Numbered from the stretch's first letter, positions 9,112 through 16,938 are shown. The stretch: 64,000 bases of DNA from JBOGVZ01 sp050692985 (GCA_050692985.1 JBOGVZ010000049.1:84076-148075), one strand, 5' to 3'. Numbers and translations: made by a program. The notes: generated by a model from the sequence alone, not told the origin.

Positions 9112-9531
9112 ATGGAGAAGGAATCGCGAGACGCGCAGGTGGCTCCGGAAGGGACCCGGCGTGTGTGGCGGCGTGTCCTGGCGATCGGGATCGCCCTGGT
9201 CCTGGTGGTGGCGATGTCCGCGGTGGCGCTGGCTGCCGTCCAGAAGGTGAAGGCGGTGGACGGCAACAAGTTCAAGCCCAAGCATGCGTACATCGAGCGG
9301 CTCGACAAGATCAAGTGGGTGAACAAGGACAACATCACGCACAACGTGAAGTCCACGAACCTGAAGAAGAACTGGAAGTACGGTCCGAAGACCATCAAGC
9401 CCGGAGAGAGCGTCAGCCGGAAGTTCAAGAAGCTGGGGACGTACATCTACCGGTGCACGCTGCATTCCGCGATCGTGAGCGGCGTGTGCGAGGGGATGTG
9501 CGGGTTCGTCCACGTGCAGAAGAAGACCTAG
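9112..9531 (+). CDS. Membrane-anchored cupredoxin (plastocyanin/azurin-like blue copper domain)
   Basis: 139 residues: a cytoplasmic head, one membrane helix (about residues 23-43) and an exported domain. A full type-1 copper ligand set can be read: His in NITHNVK, Cys in YRCTLH, the His two residues later, and Met in EGMCGFVHV. The C-terminal cluster (CTLHSAIVSGVCEGMCGF) has two extra cysteines that could form a disulfide. The domain is unusually lysine-rich. A GGGAGGA lies about eight bases before the ATG. It follows the Calx-beta gene by 30 bases, so the two may be co-transcribed. Electron transfer or copper handling outside the membrane is the family role; the partner is unknown, though CopC-CopD genes lie 2 kb away. 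Confidence 0.85.
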   Translation: MEKESRDAQVAPEGTRRVWRRVLAIGIALVLVVAMSAVALAAVQKVKAVDGNKFKPKHAYIERLDKIKWVNKDNITHNVKSTNLKKNWKYGPKTIKPGESVSRKFKKLGTYIYRCTLHSAIVSGVCEGMCGFVHVQKKT

Positions 9532-9554
9532 CGCCGCGCGCGCCACGCACGAGA

Positions 9555-9585
9555 GAAGGGGGCCGGCTGGACGCCGGCCCCCTTC
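9555..9585. terminator. Bidirectional terminator between convergent genes
   Basis: A perfect 13-bp stem: GAAGGGGGCCGGC pairs with GCCGGCCCCCTTC around the 5-base loop TGGAC. It sits in the 73-bp gap between the cupredoxin gene (plus) and the LVIVD gene (minus), and can serve both. Confidence 0.8.
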
Positions 9586-9604
9586 CTCGTGAACCGCCCC
9601 GGCC

Positions 9605-11614
9605 CTACGGGCCGGTGTACCTGAAGATGTACAGGCCGAAGTCCCGGTCGCTGGCCACGATCAGGCGACGGCCCTTGTCATCCTTTCCGGCAAGCTGGAC
9701 GCCCCAGAAATCGTTCCCACCGATGTCGGCGAAGTGGCCGACCTCGTTGATCCCGATGTTCTTGCCGTACTTGGCCACCCGGAAGCCACCGTCGTAGTAG
9801 GCGAAGTACGCCAGCTTCCGGTTCCCCTTCATCGAGTCGGTGGCCACCTCGTGGACGGAGTAGGTCCCGCCCTGGATGGCCAGGTCCTCGTCGAGGCCTT
9901 CGGGGATGACGTACTGATCGAGCTCGGTGGACGTCCCGTTGAGCGGGTCGCTCTGGAACAGGTGGCTGTAGCCCCACCCGTCGAAGTGCGCGGTGAAGGC
10001 CACGTCGTCACCGACGTCACCGACGTCCGGCTCGACGTCGCCGGGGTCACCGACCGGATAGGGCACCGTGTAGTCCGGGGGGTACCCGAACAGCAGGTGC
10101 ATCTCCCGGTGCCCGATGCAGGTGCCCGGGATCTGCGGGTCGAAGATGTGCCCCTGGCTCCCGCAGATGAAGGCATCCGGGCTGGCTCCCGCGCCCGACC
10201 CGGAGTGGTGGTTGGCGACGATGGCGCCGCCGTAGCCCAGGAGCTGGGCCGTCTCCACCTTCTCGGAGAAGAAGCAGGCGTCCCCCGGGTTGTTCGGGTC
10301 AGAGACCGGTCCCCGCTGGGTCACCAGGATGAGCTCCTCGTCGGGCCCGGTGGCGATCCCGGTCTCCGCGGCCGTGGGGATGTTGTCCCTGTCGTTCGGG
10401 CAGGCATAGCCGCCGAACACCGTCGGACCGTTCATCGAGTTGTCCGGCAGCGTGGCGATCGGCACCGTCCACCCGAACTCCCCGGCCGGATACTCGCCGG
10501 CGTTGGGTCCGCTCGTGATGAAGTGGTCCTGCCGGAACGGCGAGAAGTCCTCATCGTTGCCGATGAAGAGCTTCTTGGACCGGTTCCACTCCCCGTAGTG
10601 TGCGTTGCCCTCCGGAGGGCAGAACGCGGGGAAGAACGGCTCGCAGGCGGCGTAGTCGCTGTCGCCCAGGAACACCGGGTTGGCCGGGTCGCTGAGGTCC
10701 AGGTTGACCCACCCGCCGTCCCAGTACGACAGCAGCCCGACTGGCGTGCCGTCGACCTTCTTCGTGGTCAGGTCGTGCAGGAAGGCGTTCGTCCCGAAGG
10801 CGTCCACGTTCAGGCTCGGCCAGTCCGGTCGCCCCGTCTCCTGGATCAACACGGGGTTCGTCGGGTCGCTGAGGTCGAAGATGTCGACGTCGTACTGGCC
10901 CGACTCGTTGTTGTCCACCGCGATCGCGTAGACGTTGCCCCCGCCCTTCCAGGCGAACGCGCTGTGGTACTGGTGAGGGGCGGTGATGATCGCGCCGGGG
11001 TCCTGGAAGTGGCCGATCGTGGTGTCGCCCACACCCTCGGACAGCTTCACCGCGTCCCGGGGATCCGTGATGTCCCAGATCGTCAGGCCCCCGATGCCGC
11101 CCGGGCCGCAGATCTCGTTGGAGATCAGCAGGATGTCCCCGGTGAATGCGGCGGTGTTCATGTGGAAGGCCTGCATCCCCTCGGTGGCATAGGTGTTCGT
11201 GTGGCTCTTGAGGAACCCGCCGACCTTCCCGGGCTTCTCTGGGTTGTTCATGTCCACGACCCAGGAGCCGCCCGTGCACAGCTCGAACGGAAGGCCCGCC
11301 TGCCACCTGGCCAGATAGGCGAAGCCCTTGTGATAGGCCACGTCCGCCACGCGGCTCTCGACCTTCGTGACCTGGAGCTTGCCAACGAGCTTCACGTTGG
11401 ACTTGGTCCCCTCAGGGCGATTGGTCGCCTTGCCCTTCGGGGCGGCATGGTCACCCCTCTGTTCCGCCACCTCCTGCATGGTGGTCTGCCCGTCCCGGGC
11501 ATTCTTGCTGCCCCCACCGTCGCCATCGTCGTCGGCCGACACTGGGCCGGAGACGAATAATCCGGTGGCCAGCGCAAGGCCGAGGACGAGCGCGAGGCTC
11601 CTGCGTCGCTGCAT
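9605..11614 (-). CDS. Secreted LVIVD-repeat protein with an inserted PA-like domain
   Basis: 669 residues with a signal peptide (residues 1-27, ending GPVSADD) and a GGGGGGAGAG ribosome-binding site just before the ATG. Repeated LVIVD blades are evident: GLTIWDITDPRDAVKLSEGV, VDIFDLSDPTNPVLIQETG and GWVNLDLSDPANPVFLGD. Around residues 400-490 the propeller is interrupted by a segment (LILVTQRGP, CFFSEKVETAQLLGYGGAIV) that matches the protease-associated (PA) domain pattern, with cysteines that could form disulfides. PA domains mediate protein or substrate contacts in proteases and receptors. The final blade (GFRVAKYGKNIG to GLYIFRYTG) closes the propeller. It is a paralogue of the gene at 5710-7650 but lacks RTX repeats. 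Function unknown. Confidence 0.82.
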   Translation of the reverse strand: MQRRRSLALVLGLALATGLFVSGPVSADDDGDGGGSKNARDGQTTMQEVAEQRGDHAAPKGKATNRPEGTKSNVKLVGKLQVTKVESRVADVAYHKGFAYLARWQAGLPFELCTGGSWVVDMNNPEKPGKVGGFLKSHTNTYATEGMQAFHMNTAAFTGDILLISNEICGPGGIGGLTIWDITDPRDAVKLSEGVGDTTIGHFQDPGAIITAPHQYHSAFAWKGGGNVYAIAVDNNESGQYDVDIFDLSDPTNPVLIQETGRPDWPSLNVDAFGTNAFLHDLTTKKVDGTPVGLLSYWDGGWVNLDLSDPANPVFLGDSDYAACEPFFPAFCPPEGNAHYGEWNRSKKLFIGNDEDFSPFRQDHFITSGPNAGEYPAGEFGWTVPIATLPDNSMNGPTVFGGYACPNDRDNIPTAAETGIATGPDEELILVTQRGPVSDPNNPGDACFFSEKVETAQLLGYGGAIVANHHSGSGAGASPDAFICGSQGHIFDPQIPGTCIGHREMHLLFGYPPDYTVPYPVGDPGDVEPDVGDVGDDVAFTAHFDGWGYSHLFQSDPLNGTSTELDQYVIPEGLDEDLAIQGGTYSVHEVATDSMKGNRKLAYFAYYDGGFRVAKYGKNIGINEVGHFADIGGNDFWGVQLAGKDDKGRRLIVASDRDFGLYIFRYTGP

Positions 11615-11736
11615 ACCTCTCCCCCCCTTTCAGGGTCCGTAGGCGGACGAACTCTAGGCTTTTCCCGACTTGCGGCGCAACCCTCGACCTGGGGGTATCG
11701 ACCTCCTTGGCCGGCTCTTCTTGTGTGACATGCCGC

Positions 11737-13686
11737 TCAAGCACCCAACCCGGCCTCGAAGCACCCCGACAGGCCGGCCTCCGGGGCCACTCCGTCGAAT
11801 CGCCAGCGGCCGGGTTCCAGCCTGGCGTTTGCGGAGAAGTGGCCTCGCGACAGGGGATCGGCCCGGAGCGTCATGGGATCGGTCCCCGGCTGCCACGCCG
11901 TGATCGTTGGGGTACCCGCCGCCACCTCCTCCCCCCCCTCGTCGAGGAACGTGAAGTGCACCTCGTAGCTGGGCCCCCCGAAATACAGGGTGTATCCCTC
12001 CACCGACCCTCCGGCCGGCGGCTCCGTCAGGTAGATCGTCGGTTGGGCCGAATCCGGGGGCGGCTCGATCTCCTGGGCCCGGCACACCGTGGCCATCTGG
12101 AGGGGCACCTCCACGGCGGTGTCCCCCTCCTGGACCAGGACCGCGACGTCCCACACCCCGCCCACGGCCAGGTTGCTGCCCACCCCCCGGTAGTCGCCCT
12201 CGTCCTCGGCCTGGAGGGCCAGCGTGGTGTCGCTCACTCCCCCGCCGGTGAACGAGAAGCGCACCTGCACGCGGTCGGCATCAACCGGCTCGCCGGAGTC
12301 GAAGTCGGTCACCTGGACCCGGAACCGGTTCGGGCCGGGGAGCGCGGGGTCGACCTCGAGCCGGGCACGCACCGAGGTGGCGAAGTCCGACCCTGCGACC
12401 GACACCGCGGCCGGCGGGACGGTCACCGGGGGGACGGACTGCGGGGGAACCAGCGCGGCCAGGGTCCCCGCGGCGGCAAGCGTGACCGCGCCCAGGACGA
12501 GCTCCCCCCTGGAGACGCGGCGCAGCCCCCGCAGGGAGCGGCGGGCCGCCGGCACGTTCCGGTACCGATTGACGGCTCCCAGTCCGGCCAGCCCCAGCAG
12601 GAGCCCGGCCTTCACCAGGACGATCACCCCGTACGAGGAGGAAACCAGCTCGCCCCAGGCACCGACCTCGTCCACGGCCCGGAGGACGCCGGTCGCGGCC
12701 ACCGCGCCCAGGCCGAACGCCGCCACCGCCGAGAACCGCCGGACGGCCCGGGCCTTGGCCTCGTCCGTGTCGCCCCGGACACCGACGAGCAGGGCGGCCA
12801 GGCCGCCGAGCCACACCCCGGCGGCGGTGAAGTGGGCCCACTGGAACCCGACGCTGGCCCACTCGAACCGCCCACCCGCGGCCGCATGGCCCGAGGCCAC
12901 GTGGACCAGGATCCCGGCCGAGGCCACCACGCCGGCGGCCAACAGGGCGGGGCGCCGGGCCGCGGGGCGCCCCCACGTGGCCACGACCACCAGCACCCCG
13001 GCCACCCAGATGGCCGCCGCTCGCCACAGCAGGGCCCGGCCCACCGGGGTCCCAAGCAGGGCGCCCACCCCGGCGCCGGCCGCCCGCCCCTGGGCCACCG
13101 CCAGCCCCGCCAGCCCGAGCGCGGCCACCCCGGAGGCCCACAGGGCCACCCGCAGCGTCCGCCTGGGCGGCTCCCGGAACGCCAGGGCCCCGACCCACCC
13201 GGCTCCCACCACGAACCCCAGCCCGACGAACAGCGCCCACCGGCCGGCGATCTCCAGGAGGGATGGGGACTCCGAGGGCGGCTCGGGGGTCGGCGGGAGC
13301 GTCGCCTGGAGCGGCGACACGCCCACCCCAAAGGCGAACGCGCCCCCGGTGGGATGGCCGTCCACCCGGGACACCACCCGCCACGTCACGGTGTAGACCC
13401 CCTCCTCCAGCGGGCGGAGGCCCACCCGGAGCGCCAGCGGCTGGCCGGGCACGGGCTCCGCGGAGCCCTCCTGGACCTCGGCCCCTCCCTGGTCGAGCAC
13501 CCGGACGTGTGACAGCGAGGGCTCCGGGGGCTCGGTCAGGGTGATCGTGACCTCCCGGGGACCCTCCTCGACCTGGGCGCCGTCGGCGGGATCGGACCCG
13601 CTCAGCAGGGCGTGGGCTCGGGCCGGGGTTGGGAGCGACAGCAGCGCCGCCGTGGCCACGGCGGCTGCCAGGAGGAGGCGTCGCAC
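11737..13686 (-). CDS. CopC-CopD fusion copper protein with C-terminal periplasmic domain (locus 1)
   Basis: 649 residues from the GTG at 13686, reading VRRLLLAAAVATAALL; the longer upstream reading overlaps the neighbouring gene and is Trp/Pro-rich, so I rejected it. Domains in order: a signal peptide ending ARA; a CopC domain whose mature first residue would be His (HALLSGSDPADG) with a second histidine in SRVDGHPTGGAFAFGV; a CopD multi-helix membrane domain (about residues 155-410, including HVASGHAAAGG and FQWAHFTAAGVWLGG); then a YtkA/FixH-like beta domain of about 200 residues. In the family, CopC binds Cu(II) through its N-terminal His and CopD is thought to move copper into the cytoplasm. 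The gene lies 17 bases after its small partner (13703-14335), forming a two-gene unit. Confidence 0.88.
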   Translation of the reverse strand: MRRLLLAAAVATAALLSLPTPARAHALLSGSDPADGAQVEEGPREVTITLTEPPEPSLSHVRVLDQGGAEVQEGSAEPVPGQPLALRVGLRPLEEGVYTVTWRVVSRVDGHPTGGAFAFGVGVSPLQATLPPTPEPPSESPSLLEIAGRWALFVGLGFVVGAGWVGALAFREPPRRTLRVALWASGVAALGLAGLAVAQGRAAGAGVGALLGTPVGRALLWRAAAIWVAGVLVVVATWGRPAARRPALLAAGVVASAGILVHVASGHAAAGGRFEWASVGFQWAHFTAAGVWLGGLAALLVGVRGDTDEAKARAVRRFSAVAAFGLGAVAATGVLRAVDEVGAWGELVSSSYGVIVLVKAGLLLGLAGLGAVNRYRNVPAARRSLRGLRRVSRGELVLGAVTLAAAGTLAALVPPQSVPPVTVPPAAVSVAGSDFATSVRARLEVDPALPGPNRFRVQVTDFDSGEPVDADRVQVRFSFTGGGVSDTTLALQAEDEGDYRGVGSNLAVGGVWDVAVLVQEGDTAVEVPLQMATVCRAQEIEPPPDSAQPTIYLTEPPAGGSVEGYTLYFGGPSYEVHFTFLDEGGEEVAAGTPTITAWQPGTDPMTLRADPLSRGHFSANARLEPGRWRFDGVAPEAGLSGCFEAGLGA

Positions 13687-13702
13687 AGGGCCCTGCGGGT
13701 GG

Positions 13703-14335
13703 CTAGGAGGCACGGCGTCCGGCCAGGCCGGCCCCGGCCAGGACCACGGCCAGGGCGGCCAGGACGACGGCCACGATCGCCAGCACGGTAGAGGCGCCGG
13801 CACCGGATCCCAGGTCCTGCGCCTGGATGTCCTGCCGGAGCGCCTGGATGCGGGAGTCGATCCGATCCAGCCTGGTGGCCAGCTCCCCGGCGGTGGGGTC
13901 CCGGGCCGGGAACTGCGCGTCCGCGGGGTTCTGGACGTCGTCGAACGTCTCGCCCGAGGTGAACTCCTCGTCGAAGTCCCGACCGGCCAGCGCGCCGGTG
14001 ATGAGGAACGTGTAGGTCCCCGGGCGGGTCGGGATCAGGAACGCGTGGTACTCGCCGGGGCTGCCGAACGCGGGAAGGAGGGGCAGCGGCTCGGTCGACT
14101 CCGTGCTGTCGGGGTCGCCGAACAGCACCTGGACCTCCAGGTCGGCCCCCCGGACGGGCCGGTTGCCCCGGACCGCCGTGAGCTGGACCGCGTTGGCGAA
14201 GCCGGCGAAGGCGGGCTCTTCGAGCCAGCCGACCTCAACCTCCAACGGCCCGACCTGCCGTTCCTCGTGGGCCCGGGCCGGGGTGAGCGTCAGCAGCAGG
14301 ACCCCGGACGCGGCAACGACGACACCCCTCCACAC
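13703..14335 (-). CDS. Secreted, C-terminally membrane-anchored partner of the CopC-CopD protein (locus 1)
   Basis: 210 residues: a signal peptide ending TPARA, a mature N-terminus beginning HEERQVGPLEVEVGW, a beta-rich domain, a short coiled region (about residues 155-180, LDRIDSRIQALRQDIQAQD), one C-terminal membrane helix and a short Arg-rich tail. Conserved landmarks shared with the broken homologue at 45090-45712 are GWxxEPAFA, IPTRPGTYTF and the FTSGxETFxDxxDP stretch. The predicted mature first residue is His, as in CopC. A second His (GEYHAF) is replaced by Asn in the homologue. It lies directly upstream of copCD, so a copper-related role is inferred from context. I do not recognise a named family. 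Confidence 0.75.
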   Translation of the reverse strand: MWRGVVVAASGVLLLTLTPARAHEERQVGPLEVEVGWLEEPAFAGFANAVQLTAVRGNRPVRGADLEVQVLFGDPDSTESTEPLPLLPAFGSPGEYHAFLIPTRPGTYTFLITGALAGRDFDEEFTSGETFDDVQNPADAQFPARDPTAGELATRLDRIDSRIQALRQDIQAQDLGSGAGASTVLAIVAVVLAALAVVLAGAGLAGRRAS

Positions 14336-14379
14336 GGCCCGCCAAGTGTAGCGGGTGCCCGCGCGCAGGGGCGTCGGTG

Positions 14380-15126
14380 CTAGGGGGCCGGCGTGAGGCC
14401 CTCGGCCACCCGGGTGAGCTCGTCCAGGCCGAGCCCGTACTCGTTCACCGAGTGGAAGGTGCAGTCCTTCGTCGGGTCGCTCGTGGCGCCCCTATTCGGG
14501 TGCCGGAACTGGACCATGAAGTCCTCGCCCGCCGGGCCTTCCTCGTAGTTCGGGACCACCGGGCCGAAGTCGGCCGTCTCCCGGCCGAGCACGGTGATCG
14601 TGGGGCCGCCCTCCTCCTGGACGATCTCCACGAACAGCATCCCCGGGCGGCGGATCTCGAACGACCGCTCGCCGTCGGTCCAGTGCACCACGCCCTGGCC
14701 GTCCTCCGCAGGGTAGATCGACTGGGGGGCGGGCCCCGGCACCGGGTCCTCGGAGAACCCCTCAGGCAGGTGCGACGGCTCGAAACCCAGCGGGCCGGGG
14801 CAGGCCCCGGTCAGGACCACTGAGGACCCCCCGACGGGGCTGGGGGTCAGTTCCGCAGTGGCCGTCTCCTCCGGGGTCGGCGAGGGGGCGCTGGGAGAGC
14901 CGAAGCCCACCGGTGGCCGCTCCCCTCGGACCGCCTCCAGGGCCCGGGGGACGCCCACCGCGGCGGCGGCGATCACCGCGGCCGCGGCCATCCCCGCACC
15001 GACCCGGTAGAGGGTGCGGCGGCGCCGTCCCCCCGACACGACCCGGCGCAGCGACGGATCCACCTCGGGATCCGCGTCGGCCGCCAGCCGGGGCAGCCCG
15101 TCGCGCAGCCGGTCATCCAGCGACAT
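14380..15126 (-). CDS. Single-pass membrane protein, probable anti-sigma factor for the adjacent ECF sigma factor
   Basis: 248 residues from the ATG at 15126, preceded by GGAGGT at five-base spacing; longer readings run through the sigma gene and are shadows. A short cytoplasmic N-terminus (MSLDDRLRDGLPRLAADAD) is followed by an Arg-rich stretch, one membrane helix (about residues 40-60, AAAAVIAAAAVGV), a Pro/Thr-rich linker and an extracytoplasmic domain. The gene overlaps the end of the sigma gene by 14 bases, the usual arrangement of sigma/anti-sigma pairs. The N-terminus lacks the Cys-His zinc motif of ZAS anti-sigmas. The function is inferred from topology and position. Confidence 0.65.
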   Translation of the reverse strand: MSLDDRLRDGLPRLAADADPEVDPSLRRVVSGGRRRRTLYRVGAGMAAAAVIAAAAVGVPRALEAVRGERPPVGFGSPSAPSPTPEETATAELTPSPVGGSSVVLTGACPGPLGFEPSHLPEGFSEDPVPGPAPQSIYPAEDGQGVVHWTDGERSFEIRRPGMLFVEIVQEEGGPTITVLGRETADFGPVVPNYEEGPAGEDFMVQFRHPNRGATSDPTKDCTFHSVNEYGLGLDELTRVAEGLTPAP

Positions 15127-15637
15127 CAGAGACCTCCTCCTCTCCCAGCACCTCGGCCAGGCGCTTCCGCGCCCGGTGGAGGTGCACCTTGGCGGTCGAG
15201 GTGGCGCATCCCATGATCTCGGCCACCTCGGCCACCGGTCGATCCTCGAAGTAGTGCAGGACCACCGCGGCCCGCTGCGAGGACGGCAGTCCCAGCAGCG
15301 CCCGGCGGAGGTCCGGGTCGGACACTGGCTCGGTCCGTCCCGGGTCCTCGACCTCCGCCTGGAGCACGGTCCGCCGGCCGGCCCGCAGCGACCGCGACGC
15401 CAGCCTGATGGCCACCCGGCGGACCCAGGCACCCGGACGTTCGTACCGGGAGATGCGCCGCCACCGCGCGTACAGTCGGATGAAGGCCTCCTGGGCGACG
15501 TCTTCCGCCGCCGCCCGGTCGCCCAGCATCAGGTACGCCGTGCGCACGATCGCGGGGTACTCGTCACGGAACAGCCAACCGAACGCGGTGTCCGTGTCCG
15601 TCTCCCGTGCCACTCGCAGCTCCGTGGTCAGTGCCAT
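15113..15637 (-). CDS. ECF-family RNA polymerase sigma factor
   Basis: 174 residues from the ATG at 15637 (MALTTELRV). Region 2 is visible as FRDEYPAIVRTAYLMLGDRAAAEDVAQEAFIRLY, with the conserved D-x-A-Q-E-A-F core. Region 4 follows as LPSSQRAAVVLHYFEDRPVAEVAEIMG and its helix-turn-helix (ATSTAKVHLHRARKRL). The ribosome-binding site GGAGGG lies unusually close to this ATG; a downstream GTG (VARETDTD) with GGAG at six bases is an alternative. ECF factors redirect RNA polymerase to extracytoplasmic-stress regulons and are normally held by a membrane anti-sigma, here the overlapping downstream gene. The inducing signal cannot be read from sequence. Confidence 0.92.
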   Translation of the reverse strand: MALTTELRVARETDTDTAFGWLFRDEYPAIVRTAYLMLGDRAAAEDVAQEAFIRLYARWRRISRYERPGAWVRRVAIRLASRSLRAGRRTVLQAEVEDPGRTEPVSDPDLRRALLGLPSSQRAAVVLHYFEDRPVAEVAEIMGCATSTAKVHLHRARKRLAEVLGEEEVSDVAG

Positions 15638-15698
15638 ACCCTCCCACAGCCCCGGGCGTCGGGGAAGGTTTACCGACGACGGGGCCCTTCCCGGAGGC

Positions 15699-16364
15699 CT
15701 ACCGGCGGTCGAGCTCCTCTCGAAGGGCTCCCAGGGCATCGGCTTCCTCGGGGGTGCGGGCCAGCCGGATCAGGTCGTCGACCGAGGCCACGCGGACCGT
15801 GAAGTCGCCCATCGGGACAGCCTCCGCGGCGCGGTCGAGGAGCTCGTAGGAGCCCACGCGGCGGAGCGCCCACCGCGGCGTCACGGTCCCGTACCGGATC
15901 CGGCCCGCTCCCAGCCGCTGGACGGCCAGCCGCAGGCGGCGACGGTTCATGGCGTCCGGCCGGGGAGCAACCTCAACCGTGCTCGGCCAGGCGGGCGCCC
16001 CGCGCAGCAACGCGGCCACGCCCCCGATCGCCACACATCGGACGCGGCGGCCCCTGACGAGGATCCGGAGCACCTGGGCCGGCCGGAAGCCTGGGGCGCT
16101 CGCATGTGCCAGGCGCTCGGACGGGGTCAGCCGCAGGAGGTCCCGGATTTCCTTCCGGTCCACGTCCATCCCGAGTCGGGGCTCGACCGCCAGCGAGGCC
16201 CCGCACGCTCGCAGGAGCCGCTCGAGCGTGTCGACCCGGGGGATGCCCCCGCCACGCTCGATGCGCGCCACGGCGGGCTGAGGCAGCCCGGCCCGCCGGG
16301 CCACCTCGGCCTGGGTCAGCCCCGCACGAGCCCGTGCCTCCCGGAGGACCCTCGCAGCGTTCAC
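15699..16364 (-). CDS. XRE-family regulator fused to a degenerate nucleotidyltransferase-like domain
   Basis: 221 residues. Residues 1-60 form an XRE helix-turn-helix (ARARAGLTQAEVARRAGLPQ, then PAVARIERGGG). Residues 100-221 look like the MNT/AbiEii nucleotidyltransferase fold: VAIGGVAALLRG matches the usual GG-x-A-x-x-x-HG start, but the catalytic D-x-D that should follow is replaced by STVEVAP, and the C-terminal VASVDDLIRLA strand-helix is retained. Enzymatic activity is therefore unlikely and the domain may sense or bind something. No toxin partner gene is adjacent. Two ATAAC-N6-GTTAT palindromes lie upstream of its ATG, suggesting autorepression. Confidence 0.75.
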   Translation of the reverse strand: MNAARVLREARARAGLTQAEVARRAGLPQPAVARIERGGGIPRVDTLERLLRACGASLAVEPRLGMDVDRKEIRDLLRLTPSERLAHASAPGFRPAQVLRILVRGRRVRCVAIGGVAALLRGAPAWPSTVEVAPRPDAMNRRRLRLAVQRLGAGRIRYGTVTPRWALRRVGSYELLDRAAEAVPMGDFTVRVASVDDLIRLARTPEEADALGALREELDRR

Positions 16365-16406
16365 CCCGAGCCCCGATCCCGGAAGGGGATCTGCACGGCT
16401 CGAGAA

Positions 16407-16412
16407 TTTATA
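16407..16412 (-). promoter_or_regulatory. Candidate -10 element of the XRE regulator
   Basis: TATAAA on the minus strand, about 43 bases upstream of the regulator ATG and overlapping the proximal palindrome. This is an AT-rich island in a very GC-rich context. No good -35 is visible. Confidence 0.4.
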
Positions 16413-16425
16413 ACGTTTTCGTTAT
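16410..16425. promoter_or_regulatory. Proximal operator-like palindrome, ATAAC-N6-GTTAT
   Basis: ATAACG-TTTT-CGTTAT is a perfect inverted repeat. It shares the half-sites and spacing of the palindrome at 16470-16487, with centres 61 bp apart, and overlaps the candidate -10. It is probably bound by the adjacent XRE protein. Confidence 0.6.
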
Positions 16426-16469
16426 GGGCGTGGGGGCGCCCCAAGGAAGGAGGGCGGGACAAAAGGCCC

Positions 16470-16487
16470 TATAACACATTCGTTATA
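16470..16487. promoter_or_regulatory. Distal operator-like palindrome, ATAAC-N6-GTTAT
   Basis: TATAAC-ACATTC-GTTATA is a perfect 6+6 inverted repeat with the same ATAAC-N6-GTTAT core as the proximal site. Two matching sites about six helical turns apart would permit looped or cooperative repression. Confidence 0.6.
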
Positions 16488-16539
16488 ATTTCACGAGGGT
16501 GTCCGGAAGGCTCTCGCGATCCTCTCGTCCGCGGAGGCG

Positions 16540-16938
16540 CTAGCGGGTGCCGTGCTCGGCGCGCATCAGGGCCTTGGACAGCTCCGCCGCGGCGTCGACC
16601 TCTCCCTCGTCCGCACGGCGCTTGAGCTCCTCGGCCCGGGCCCGGGCGTCCGCGGCGTCGACCTCCTCGGGGAGCTGCGCGTGCTCGGCCAGGACGTCGA
16701 TCCGGGTGCCCTCCTCGCGGGGCGTGACGTGCAGGTAGCCACCGTCCACCAGGACCACCTGCTTGTCGCGCTCGTCCTCGCGGATCCGCAGCGGCGCGAT
16801 GCCCAGCTCGATCAGCATGGGGGCATGGCCGGGGAGGATGCCCACGTCCCCCTCCACCCCGCGGGCCACGACCATGTCTGCCTCGTCCGAGTACAGCTCC
16901 CGTTCCGGGGAGACCACGAAGACCTGGAGCTTCGCCAC
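16540..16938 (-). CDS. atpC: ATP synthase F1 epsilon subunit
   Basis: 132 residues from a GTG start (VAKLQVFVVSPERELYSDEA). The N-terminal beta-sandwich motif ERELYSDEADMVVARGVEGD and GILPGHAPMLIELG are characteristic. The C-terminal helical part (LPEEVDAADARARAEELKRR) is present, so the hydrolysis-inhibiting hairpin may be complete. It is the last gene of the atp operon, seven bases after atpD. Epsilon sits in the central stalk and couples rotation to catalysis. Confidence 0.95.
   Translation of the reverse strand: MAKLQVFVVSPERELYSDEADMVVARGVEGDVGILPGHAPMLIELGIAPLRIREDERDKQVVLVDGGYLHVTPREEGTRIDVLAEHAQLPEEVDAADARARAEELKRRADEGEVDAAAELSKALMRAEHGTR

Noticed and set aside
13687..13803. Upstream extension of the first CopC-CopD protein
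   Set aside because: The extra 39 residues are Trp/Pro-rich and overlap the partner gene; the GTG at 13686 starts a proper signal peptide.
13703..14335. Classical histidine-brace copper enzyme
   Set aside because: Only the N-terminal His is shared between the two paralogues; the second His is replaced by Asn, so an LPMO-like brace is not supported.
15699..16364. Active type IV toxin-antitoxin nucleotidyltransferase
   Set aside because: The metal-binding aspartates are missing and no partner gene is adjacent.
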